Origin: Antedon bifida
Lineage: Eukaryota > Echinodermata > Crinoidea > Comatulida > Antedonidae
Direction of reading: 5' to 3'
DNA: 64,000 bases
Assembly: GCA_963402885.1 (NCBI GenBank)
Contig: OY727094.1
Coordinates: 7,814,501 to 7,878,500 of the forward strand
Position numbers and translations under genes: made by a program. Under the pieces are notes generated by a model. The model saw only the letters and a list, made by a program, of their open reading frames with translations. It had not been told where the DNA came from and did not search any database. Positions within the stretch are counted from its first letter, which is position 1, and each line of letters starts with the position of its first letter. This document shows positions 11,931 through 21,674 of this stretch, piece by piece.

Positions 11931-12143
11931 AGCTTGTTTCTCACTAGGACGCAATGCAAGTTCGTAAACGCAACGCAAGGACGTAAACGCAACGCAACGC
12001 AAAGACGTAAACGAAACGTAAGGACGTAAATGCAAGTAATTTGACCAACAAAAAGCGATGGATTATCTATCGCCGAACAAACCGCTTGCGTTGCATTTAC
12101 GTCATTGCGTTGCGTCCTATAGCGCCAGCGGGAACCAAGTTTA
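11931..12143. mobile_element. Family B inverted-repeat element, 55 bp upstream of a coding exon
   Basis: The left end is AGCTTGTTTCTCACTAGGACGC and the right end is GCGTCCTATAGCGCCAGCGGGAACCAAGTTT. Inside, CGCAACGCAAGGACGTAAA is repeated several times. It is non-coding and sits in intron 1 of the secreted-protein gene. Confidence 0.75.
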
Positions 12144-12198
12144 AAAACATTACCCTTCATTATTGTCACTACACTGTTATATATTTTGTTTTATTTAG

Positions 12199-12288
12199 AT
12201 GGCTTCAGTATATTTAACAACAATTATTGGGATTGTCTGTTTCTTTGGAAAGTTCTTGTCAATCTATGGCGCTCCTACATACACTGAG
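12199..12288 (+). CDS. Secreted-protein gene, coding exon 1 (signal peptide)
   Basis: The acceptor TTTTATTTAG directly precedes the ATG. Thirty codons encode the signal peptide and end APTYTE. The donor GAG|GTAAGAGTATG is the first unit of a tandem array in the following intron. Confidence 0.75.
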
Positions 12289-15200
12289 GTAAGAGTATGT
12301 GTGAATAGGGCCTACTAATGTAGACCTCATACATTGAGAGTAAGAGTATGTGTGAATAGGGCCTACTTAATGTAGACCTCATACACCGAGGTAAGAGTAT
12401 AGTATGTGTGAATAGGGCCTACTTAATGTAGACCTCATACACCGAGGTAAGAGTATGTGTGAATAGGGCCTACTAATGTAGATCTCAGTCACTGAGGTAA
12501 GAGTATGTGTGAATAGGACCTACTAATATAGACCTCATACACTGAGGTAAGAGTATGTTTGGATATGGCCTACTTAATGTAGACCTCATACACTGTGGTA
12601 AGAGTATGTGTGAATAGGGCCTACATAATGTATAGTAGCACAGCTCAGCTCTGTAGATGTCGAGTTGTTTTAATCGACTCACTTAAAAAGCAAGGATTTA
12701 TAACGGTTATACAGCGTGTAATATTTAGTAAAGTACCGGTAGTCCTTAAATGGAGCATCGTCTCTTTAAATGTTAAGTTCTTAACACATTCACTTAGCGT
12801 ATTAATTTCTTAGCGTATTAATTTTTTAAACATATTCATTTCTTAACATTTAACAATTTATTCTTATTCAGCCCGAATATGGTACCGTATTACGGAACGT
12901 TCTACTCTCGGCACATAAAGCGACGAACAGACAAATGCTACCAAACAGACAACGGCCAGTTATGATTAACTCTGGACTAGAACCCCAACATCTGACTAAA
13001 GGAGGATCAAACCAGATTATTAAACCGTCATTAGAATCCATTTCACTTCTTTCGTCTATGTTGGAAGAGAAAAACAAATTAAAGAAGATGCCACCAAATA
13101 TTATGCCGATGCCACCAAATATAATGTCGTCACCACCGCTGAGTAGCCCGGATCTTCCTGGACCACTCTTGCCTTCTATGCACGCCTTCCCAAAACCGTT
13201 GGTAAGAATGGAAGTTAATTTATATATTTTAAAATTAATTACATTCTTTTTTTTAGCTTATTGCCGTTATTTTGAATTATTGCATTGGGGAGGGTTTGCT
13301 TTGATTTCGCCCAACTGTACCCAAGAATCGAATGAGGAAGCATATTCAAATGTTCCTGCATGCGCAAAATGAACGAAACTAGTTCCTATCGAAATCTCTC
13401 TATTGGGATAATAAAACAACTTAACACCGTTCATTGTAGTCACTATCTGTGCTTTTACAAATTTGTTTTATTCTTTTTGTATTTTCACTCCTTTTATCAT
13501 ATATGTACAAAATGTTTGACTTAATTTGTTATTTTACAATAAGTTTTAAAGAATTCTGTAAGCATGTTTTAACCTTTTATTTTCTATAAACAGGACCATA
13601 TGTAAAACAGGTGATACATCTATACCTGATATGTTTTTATCCTGTATAAATATGTTTTTAAATAAATAAATAAATAAATTAGGGAGGTTTCGATTTGCGA
13701 AGACCGACGACTTAAGGGTCAATCGATGTGTTTTCGGCCGTCACCTGGACTTAGATAAACCATCAAACCTGTGTCGAGATGCGCACCATGAATGATCGCC
13801 TAGAAAAAAAAAGTCTCTACGCATGCGCATACATAATGAAAACTTGTGTTTTTGTTTGGTTACATAGTCAGATGTTTCGATATCAGTAATCACTGCTCTG
13901 CCGTCCACATCACGGACGTTCAGCTTCGCCGTGCCACCAATGTTCAATACAATGAGTCTTCTAAGTCGCTTAGCCATCAATTTCCAATCTGAAGAACCAA
14001 CAAACCGTGTACCAGTAATATTAAAAGAAGCAACAGGAACGTGTCAGGAAATCGATCAACTTGGACCGTTGACGTCACACAACGACGCAATAACCATAGA
14101 AATTATAGATACTGAAAATCGAGTAAGTAATGGCCAATCAATTCATTACCGCTAAAGTAATTATAAATAATCGAATGATCTGTAAAATTAGTAGCAGTTT
14201 AACAACAAAAAGAAGGTACCAGTATAGCTGACGTCATCAGCAATTAAAATACTTGAGTTTGAATGGTAACCTCAGAGTTTAATTGATAAATTGGTTCGGT
14301 CATGTGAACGCACCTTGAAATAGCCTTTAGGTATTGTTCTAATAATTATATTCAATTTCATACGTCAATAACAATTATTATTAATAAATAATAGTCTTCT
14401 TCTGAAGCTGTACTGGCACTTAAAAATGAATCGTTGTGATAATTAGACATATGGGACCAACAGCATAATATTCATTTTGAAGGACGATATAATGATGATA
14501 AGAAGGTCAGAAATGACAGTACTCACGCGCGCACCTAGACAATTACAAATTTCTGTATAGAATTAAATTGAAACCGTACTTCGTCCTCGCACCAACTATA
14601 GAACTCAGTTCAAGTTTGGTACGGTATTTTATTTATAACAATATAACGCTGCAAAACATGCGTGTCCGTCCCCCGTGCTCTTAATATTCAACATCGTTCT
14701 TTCCATTTATTAGGCCTACATCCAATCCATTTTGTATCTCTATGGATTTTTCCATCGCTGTTTCTTGTTATCCTAATATTTAAAGATATATTCTCCCCTG
14801 AAAAATTAGTTGTTTTTATTTATTATTATTGTTGTTGAATATGCCATTTTAATGTCACATAATAGTTATTCACTCTTTGACCAAAAATTGAATTGAAAAA
14901 ATATATATATTTACCTGAAAAACTGTAATTTAAAGCAAAAAAATATTCAAACTGACTGGAAATCAATGTGTTTTTGGTTGAATTTAATCGTTTAATTTGT
15001 GATTTTATAAGTGAAAACATTTATTTTTTCGAGTTTTTTTTCCAACGGAACTGATTAACTTGGTTAAAACTACAGCATGGCCTGTTCAAAGTTTGATTTT
15101 ATTAATCTCATTCTTCCTTTTTCATGTATGACAATACATTTAAATTTCGGTCGATATGTCGTTGGTTACCTGTGCATATGTCTCAAGTAAACTCCGAAGA

Positions 15201-15350
15201 ACAAATATCAATTTCTTTTTCTTTTCCTAGGTTCTCTGGGACAATGAGTGTCTACCAGAAGACACACTGTACATCTTGCCTGGCTATAAAGTAAAATTCT
15301 ACTCTGCTTCAGATGATGACACAGATCCAAGCTACTCATTGTCTAGCTGA
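12199..15350 (+). CDS. Unrecognised secreted protein, 264 aa, four coding exons
   Basis: Coding exons are 12199-12288, 12872-13201, 13868-14122 and 15231-15350; all three introns are phase 0 with canonical sites. The protein starts with a clear signal peptide (MASVYLTTIIGIVCFFGKFL, likely cut near IYGA). Residues 31-140 are low-complexity, with basic stretches and a repeated PPNIM (KKMPPNIMPMPPNIMSSPP) followed by Pro/Ser-rich sequence. Residues 141-264 look like a small beta-rich domain with only two cysteines (TGTCQEID and DNECLPED), ending YSLSS. No membrane helix follows the signal peptide, so it is probably secreted. I do not recognise the family. The last domain faintly resembles a degenerate CUB-type sandwich, and a precursor processed at KK or RR sites is another possibility. 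Confidence 0.75.
12289..12640 (+). repeat. Tandem array (about 50-bp unit) that repeats the splice-donor sequence
   Basis: About seven units each begin GTAAGAGTATG and continue GTGTGAATAGGGCCTAC, with ATGTAGACCTCATACACTGAG before the next unit. The first GTAAGAG is the donor of coding exon 1, so the repeat unit includes the exon end (CACTGAG) and the donor. Units differ by small substitutions, and the third has a 5-base insertion. Confidence 0.9.
12872..13201 (+). CDS. Secreted-protein gene, coding exon 2 (linker with PPNIM repeats)
   Basis: The acceptor is TTCTTATTCAG|CCCGAA and the donor is CCGTTG|GTAAGAAT. The 110 codons include RNVLLSAHK, a basic segment NRQMLPNRQRP, the PPNIM pair and a Pro-rich end. 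Confidence 0.75.
13681..13880. mobile_element. Family E element, right end overlapping an exon start
   Basis: The left end is AGGGAGGTTTCGATTTGCGAAGACCGA. It shares CAAACCTGTGTCGAGATG and GCATGCGCA with the element at 19895-20085. The comparable right end would fall on TTTGGTTACATAGTCAGATG, that is, the 3' splice site and first bases of coding exon 3. The right boundary is uncertain. Confidence 0.55.
13868..14122 (+). CDS. Secreted-protein gene, coding exon 3
   Basis: The acceptor is GGTTACATAG|TCAGAT and the donor is AATCGA|GTAAGTAA. The 85 codons include FSFAVPPMFNTMSLLSRLAI and one cysteine. The acceptor region resembles the end of a transposon family; see the element at 13681. Confidence 0.72.
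14780..15142. mobile_element. Family D element in intron of the secreted-protein gene
   Basis: TTTAAAGATATATTCTCCCCTG on the left and ATGACAATACATTTAAAT on the right, with the shared GAATATGCCATTTTAATGTC and GGTTAAAACTACAGC. It fills about a third of intron 4, ending some 90 bases before the last exon. Confidence 0.8.
15231..15350 (+). CDS. Secreted-protein gene, coding exon 4 (C-terminus)
   Basis: The acceptor is CTTTTCCTAG|GTTCTC. The exon encodes 39 residues, VLWDNECLPEDTLYILPGYK and then an acidic ASDDDTDP segment, ending at TGA 15348-15350. Confidence 0.75.
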   Translation, partial: VLWDNECLPEDTLYILPGYKVKFYSASDDDTDPSYSLSS

Positions 15351-15383
15351 ACAGTTTGTCTATCTGTATAAATATAATTGTTC

Positions 15384-15389
15384 AATAAA
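15384..15389 (+). promoter_or_regulatory. Poly(A) signal of the secreted-protein gene
   Basis: AATAAA lies 34 bases after the stop codon and is followed by a T/GT-rich stretch, so the 3' untranslated region is very short. Confidence 0.7.
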
Positions 15390-15664
15390 GGCTAATTTAT
15401 TATGTATAATATTAACAAAATGTATTTACAAAAAAAAAAAAATATTAATTTATATTCAAGTGAAAATATTTATCTAATAATGATATGTTGTATTGTCAGT
15501 GACGATTTTTGCGCACCCACACCAATTGACCCCGATTAAACAATGGGAAAATGATTTTACTGATTGATTTTTTAAATAACGTACGTAAAAATGCAACTAA
15601 TATTAATGGTACTTTTATACCCGCGCCTTAAAATGCACATAACTGAACATTTAAATACAAATAA

Positions 15665-15835
15665 ATGGTACTTACTTTTGAACGCGCGCGTCCAAATAAT
15701 AATGATACTTTTGAACGCGCGCGTCAAAATGAGGACGACACATTTGAACGCGCGCGTAAAAATGAGGATGATACTTTGAACGCGCGCGTAAAAATGAGGA
15801 TGATACCTTTGAACGCGCGCGTCAAAATGACTATA
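15665..15835. repeat. 32-bp minisatellite with alternating CG core
   Basis: Five to six units of TTTGAACGCGCGCGTCAAAATGAGGATGATAC type. The core ACGCGCGCGT is self-complementary and could adopt Z-DNA. It lies just downstream of the poly(A) signal of the secreted-protein gene. Confidence 0.88.
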
Positions 15836-16084
15836 TGGTCAACGCGTTGACTTGTATATTCATATCATTTTGGTTCATTCTCATTGCAGGGTATAGAATA
15901 ACTTCATAGCAGTAGGTCTATAACGCCAACTATATTAATATTGTAAAATCATTTGGAAAGAAGAAAAAATACGCAATGATTACAGAGTAGGCATTTAGGA
16001 GAAAGATTTGTTATTACTGGTTGGATAAATCAATAAACATAAATTAAAAATGTTATAAAAATGTATTATTGTATTTTACTAACA

Positions 16085-16190
16085 ACGTAACAACGGCGGT
16101 AACAACGATGACGGCGGCAAAAAATGACGACGGCGATGTATGTAACAACGGTGACAACGACGACGGAAAATATATATGAAAACGAAGACG
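16085..16190. repeat. Degenerate ACG/ACA trinucleotide tract
   Basis: AACAACGGCGGTAACAACGATGACGG-like sequence with imperfect three-base periodicity. Confidence 0.6.
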
Positions 16191-16648
16191 AAAATATAAT
16201 TTCAAATGTTTTCGAAATTTATTTACATACAATGATCTGAAGGCCTGTTGATAGTTCGTTGTAAAATGTATAAACGTGTTTTACAAAATATATTGTTTAC
16301 TGTCTTCATATTCCTTCTAATAACATTCTGTCACGATTTCAACAACACAGTAAGCTACTTATAAAATAGAAATTCAAGAATTTAAATTAAATTTAAAAAA
16401 TAGCATTGTTTAAGCTAAAAATACAAAAACTAATTTTAACACAACGAACAAAAAACACGTTTCAAAACAGGAAATATTTTAGTAGCTACAGTAAATAAAA
16501 AAGAGAATCAATAATGGAATATCCCTCTAGTATTTTAACTGTATACATAAATGACAAATTTATTGTATTAACTTGAATAATATATTCTAAACAATATATA
16601 TATATATATAAGTGTATATACCCCAATGTTTAATAAGACAACAAACAG

Positions 16649-16915
16649 TTAAAGATAAAATTGTCCCACTGAAAAAAAACCTTTAGGTCATTTTAATGTC
16701 ACACAAAAATTATTCACTTCAACAAAAAATGGTACCGAATGGGAAATGGTAAACCAGAAGTCTATTGCCTGAAAAACAACAAAAATATGGAGCGGGGTTG
16801 GTAAAATCTGTCCATAATAGGGGCTAAAGATTAAATGTAATATTTATTGCGTCTTTTTATAAGCGAAATCAATATTATCTTAAGTTATGGGGAACAATAG
16901 TCCCTACTTTGATGT
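16649..16915. mobile_element. Family D element, diverged
   Basis: TTAAAGATAAAATTGTCCCAC on the left, CATTTTAATGTCACACAAA inside, and TTATGGGGAACAATAGTCCC on the right. The centre is lost or rewritten. Confidence 0.6.
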
Positions 16916-17449
16916 AGAAACTGCCCAGTTCTGTACGGTAGGTCTATATACACAACATATAAACACAACTGGCTGGATACATTAAATTGTTAAAATTATC
17001 TGAAGTAGGCCTATGCCAAGTGCTTTCCAAAAAGCAAAAAATACAGTATAGAGTAAGCGATTGTTTTTATATAACTATAGAAGTGCAACAATAAATGTAT
17101 ACATTATCATGAAAGATTTCGCGGCAAGATGACAGATAATATTGAGAAGATAATACGTAAATTGCTTGCAAGATATAGGATATTCGAGAGAAAAAATCAA
17201 CCAAAAATTGATTACCAGTGTTTCAAGCACTAAAGTTGTCAAGTGGAGTGAGGATATAATTTACCACCACCCAGACTTTACCAGCTTACCACCTCAAACT
17301 CCGTCTATCCTACCTACATTCTTGAATACAAGGATATTTAGCTACAATACAAATTGGTTTTAAGAAACAATAGGCCTATATAAAAAAAAAATTCAAAACA
17401 ATATATGGCAATTGAGCCATGTACAACCACATCATTCTTATGGAAATAC

Positions 17450-17640
17450 TTCTCCGGTATCATAGGCAAATTCCGAAATACAGAATCCCATATGCTTCAC
17501 ATGTGATGTCTATCATGGTTACAGTAGGTTAAACGGTTCATTAGGGTGTAATGCTACTTTGTTATACATGTTTCACTTATGATGCTGTATCACTGAGTTA
17601 CTGGGGAAATTTGGATACAGTCCTGATAATTAATACAGTA
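17450..17640. mobile_element. Family F repeat, diverged
   Basis: TATCATAGGCAAATTCCG and TGCTTCACATGTGATGTCTAT resemble the copies at 56 and 58 kb. Partial and weakly bounded. Confidence 0.4.
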
Positions 17641-18239
17641 CAATTAGGTACACTCACGTAGTACATACCAGCCATTTTGTGTCATTTTAAGATCATTAAT
17701 GCAGATGTCATATGTGGAACATTATACTGTTTATTTTTTCATATGTAGATTCGTGACTGCTGAGATACAATACAATTAATTAAATTAATAATTTCTGTAC
17801 ATTTTCATGTACACGTTAAAGTATAAATTTATGTATACGATATCATTATTTACAATTTTTATATTTTCATTTTGATAGCCCAAATGTTATAACACAGCAA
17901 ATATGCTGAATAATCATGAATAGTGGTATTAAAAACAATCGATAAATCAACATTGGATCTAGAATTCAAAATTGAATTCAGTCCCTCCAATTAAACGTTT
18001 TATACACTAAAGGGCCTAATTAATCTGTGTATTTCTAGTGCTTATAAACCAGATATATCTCTATTATGATGTCTAACCATAGATTAACAGTTATTGCATC
18101 ACTGTTGACTAATTGACTATCTGGATACTGTCGTAGTAACTCTATGTCTATAAATAAGCATATACACAAACACATGAATCATAATTTTCATTTGTATTGA
18201 TTACAATTGGTTGATATGAATATTAACAGCATTTCATTG

Positions 18240-18650
18240 AATATATCATTTATTATTCTGATTAACCAACATTTTACCAATACAATCAATATATTGATAT
18301 CAATCAATAATAATCAATAGTAATCAATATATTGATATCAAAAAATAATAAATATATCTATACCAATCCATATATTAATAACAATCAATATATTGATATC
18401 AACCAATAATCAATATATTATTTTCAATCAATATATCAATACCAATCAATATATAAATACCAATCAATATATCAATACCAATCAATATACCAATATTAAT
18501 CAATATATCAATATCGATAAATACAGTAATTCCAACAAATTATCAATACCAATCAATATATCAATACCAATCAATTATCAATACCAATCAATATACCAAT
18601 ATTAATCAGTGTATTAATACACATCAATGTATCAATAATCAATATTCATA
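18240..18650. repeat. AATCAATATATCAATACC satellite-like tract
   Basis: About 400 bases of near-tandem CAATCAATATATCAATAC units about 18 bases long, highly AT-rich. The short open frame through it is an artefact of the repeat. Confidence 0.85.
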
Positions 18651-19894
18651 TATTGTACAATCTTAACAAAGGCATAGGTCTACAATAAATGTAACATATT
18701 TTTTACATTTGGTTGACATTTATTACACTAAGTTTACAAATCGAATACTGACATATATACAATATATGTCTTTTACATATCTACATATTACATAGCTATT
18801 ACTATAATTAATATTAAAGATTTACATTAATTAACTTAAGTACAAATAATTTGATCTTATAAACTTTTGTATACACACAATAATTATTATCTTATTTTAT
18901 ACAGAGTTGATTATAAACAAATTCAATAAATAAAATGTAGAAATTATGTAACATAAGTTAATAACCATACTAAATATAACATTCTTATATACCTAATTAT
19001 ACATAACGTTCCCTACAATAATTTTTAAATACAAATTGTGAATATAAACTGAACCTTATTTCAGTTAAAATATATTATATGTTTAGTATTTTATAAGTTT
19101 AAAATGAATTTTCTCATTGTGGAATTGTTGATTGATGTGTGTACACTGTGAGGTGGCATTTTTCATTGCACATAATCAAAATTCATCGACCATGTCTATT
19201 TTTTCTTTCTTGTAATAATATTTCAATAAGAAAATGAATATTGTACAATTTACAATTTTTTATATGTACAAGAGAATTATGAAAATATTAGAATAGTGAA
19301 ATAATAAATGAGAAGTACACATTGTATGTAACAAATTAGAATCAATAGTAATGTGTGAAACACTTGTGTATACTAATGTCCAAGAGATTTGAAGTTGGAA
19401 ATATATAAACAGTATATACATCTGTTTTTAGTCCTCGTTTTCAGAACCATTTTTTCTAATTGCTCTACATATTTTTTTGGTAGAGTACTAGGTACTACTT
19501 TTAAGAGCCACGTCCTCCTAGATAAAATGCAGGAAAATCAACTCTCAGCTAAATCTCATATCCATGAAAACATTAATAGACACATTAATTTCCTAACTAT
19601 GGAGATCCAGTCCCATTGACCTTTGACATGCATTTTAGTAGGCATAAATGCTAAGTAGTAGCTTATTCTATAATTAAATGAAAAGTACAAAAGAGACAAC
19701 ATAAGGCATTTTACACATATATATCATACACATCCTGGGTCAGATTGATCAAATGTGCTTAGCATAAAAATCATCTAAATTTGAGTAAGCTATTTTGCTT
19801 AAGTTATGTTTATTACTAACTCTATTAGTAAATATGTTTGCTTATTTTTCTGAAATCAAAGATGACTTTTTCTGATAATCAGAAAAATACAATA

Positions 19895-20085
19895 AGGAGC
19901 TGACTACCAACCTAGGTCAGGCCAATCAAGGTGTCATCGGTTGTTGTCTGAACCTACCTGTAGAAACCATGAAACCTGTGTCGATGTGGGGTCCAAGGAC
20001 ACACATCCCATTCTCTCCACATGCGCACAATGAACTAACATGAAATAGTTTGGTTGTCAGTCTTTGCAAATCAAAAAGCTCCCTA
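19895..20085. mobile_element. Family E element
   Basis: The right end GTCTTTGCAAATCAAAAAGCTCCCTAA is the inverted complement of the left end seen at 13681. The interior has GAAACCTGTGTCGATGTGGG and CACATGCGCACAATGAAC. The left end is degraded. Confidence 0.65.
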
Positions 20086-20200
20086 AAGCTCTATCTTCAC
20101 TATCAAACTTTATGTGACAAAAAAATGATGTCATATCACTACCATTTTTGGTACATCACGCATTTTTTGTCAAACTAGTTTGATAGTGTAGACGAGCTTA
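20086..20200. mobile_element. Family A element (AAGCTCTGTCTACACTATCAAACT ends)
   Basis: AAGCTCTATCTTCACTATC on the left and TTTGATAGTGTAGACGAGCTT on the right are long terminal inverted repeats. The interior has GATGTCATATCACTACCAT. Compact non-coding MITE directly abutting a family E element. Confidence 0.85.
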
Positions 20201-20485
20201 ATAGTTTTTCTCAGGAACAGCCGAGCAAAATTAACACACAATCGTGGTCCTTATCACCATAAAGATATTATAACATCTTTATGTTATCACTTATGGACAA
20301 CTTTCCATAGTTCAATGTGAAAATTGTTTCTGCTTGGTCGTATCTGCAGGTACAAAGATAACAAGATCTTTTGCAGTTGAAGAAAACCTCTGAACTTTGA
20401 CATAACTGATGATTCTTTAGGTTCAACTTGTCCATCCTGGTTTATCATTAACAACAAAGTCGCAGCCTGGACAAGATAGAAGTAT

Positions 20486-20537
20486 GAACATATATATAAT
20501 ATATTATACTGTGAACATATATATAATATATTATACT
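20486..20537. repeat. 26-bp tandem duplication
   Basis: GAACATATATATAATATATT is present twice in direct succession, ending ATACTG each time, in the 3' region of the RhoGEF gene. Confidence 0.85.
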
Positions 20538-20684
20538 GGCTTGAGAGCAAGTGGTACAAATATAGTCCCAGGGATCCCAAATTACTGTATACTTAGAGTC
20601 TTTAACTTGTCTTTTTGAAGTTGTCTTTATTGGAGGCAAAACATATATTATACTTACATACTGTTAGGTGTCACTGCCCATCTT

Positions 20685-21674
20685 TTATGGAGTTTCATCT
20701 TTGTTCTTTGTCCTAAAAACTGACAATACTTTACTTTTACCGCTGAGGGTCTTGCTTAGTTTACGCGCTTTCTTCTTTTTAGCATCATGAACTGGTTTTG
20801 GGGAGGATGTAATAACCGTCTTCTGCGGTGAGTTATTCTCATTTACTTTCTCATTTACTTTCTCCGAGCTGGTAAAAACGTCATATTCCACAGCATCGGA
20901 TCGAGTCATCGAAGCTCTGTTTTTCTTTTCGTCTTTTTGTTCTTCGATTTTACCGTTGGACACTTGACCGTTTTTTACCGGAGAAGTGGGAGGGGATGGA
21001 GCATCATCGCTTAAATCAGCGTCTTCGTCGCTACCTGATCCAGGGACGTACACGGCTTTGAATTGCCCGTTAATTAATTCATCTTCTTCGTTAACGCTGC
21101 TCGGTGACTCCTCTGTCACTGATGTTATGGATGCAGATGGTTCCGATATCACGCCTCTTGATTTAGCCAACACGTCCCATCTTTGTTGCAAAATTGGATT
21201 TTCAAATGCGTTATCATTCCCTTCTCCTTCTACATTTGCTGAATCAAGCGAAGCAGTGAGCGGTAATTTGTTGCGCTTTTCATCTGTTTCTCGATCACCT
21301 TCACTCTTATTACGGCACGTTTTGAAATCAGCTTTTGCTTGAAGCGATGTAGGTGGCACGACTGTTCTATTAGGAATGAATGATTCTGGTTCGCTAGTAT
21401 CGGAGTAGTCGTCATCATCGTATGATGACGGAAACATAATATTTCCACTGTGCGTTGGTAAAGGACTTGATTCAGAGGAAATACTGTATTGTCCCAAGCT
21501 TGAACTGTCGTCTAAACCAATATTCGGTGTCACAATGACTGTGGGAAGCGGTTCTGATTCCAGGAACTGATCTGGCGTCTTTGGATCTGAACTGTCTGGA
21601 ATTACGGTTGGAACTTTCGTGACCGATTCATAAATCTCATCAGCATCTTTGGTACATACGTCTTTATACATTTG
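20685..21674 (-). CDS. PLEKHG5: RhoGEF last exon (329-residue tail)
   Basis: The acceptor is TTTCTATAG|CAAATG, phase 0, then one open frame to the TAA at 20685-20687. The region is acidic and Ser/Pro/Thr-rich (for example YDDDDYSDTSEPES) and so probably disordered, with a basic end (KKKKARKLSKTLSGKSK). It ends NKDETP, so I do not see the C-terminal PDZ-type ligand of human PLEKHG5. An AATAAA on the minus strand about 55 bases past the stop (20626-20631) could be the poly(A) signal. Confidence 0.9.
   Translation of the reverse strand, partial: QMYKDVCTKDADEIYESVTKVPTVIPDSSDPKTPDQFLESEPLPTVIVTPNIGLDDSSSLGQYSISSESSPLPTHSGNIMFPSSYDDDDYSDTSEPESFIPNRTVVPPTSLQAKADFKTCRNKSEGDRETDEKRNKLPLTASLDSANVEGEGNDNAFENPILQQRWDVLAKSRGVISEPSASITSVTEESPSSVNEEDELINGQFKAVYVPGSGSDEDADLSDDAPSPPTSPVKNGQVSNGKIEEQKDEKKNRASMTRSDAVEYDVFTSSEKVNEKVNENNSPQKTVITSSPKPVHDAKKKKARKLSKTLSGKSKVLSVFRTKNKDETP

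Larger units (their letters stand above)
15390..20684. other. Intergenic region and RhoGEF 3' flank
   Basis: It holds the ACGCGCGCGT minisatellite, a trinucleotide tract, family D, E, A and F repeats and the AATCAATATATC tract. Short frames here look like chance. The RhoGEF 3' untranslated region must end somewhere below 20684. No gene seen. Confidence 0.6.

Noticed and set aside
20986-21342. 118-residue plus-strand frame
   Set aside because: It is antisense to the well-supported last exon of the RhoGEF gene.
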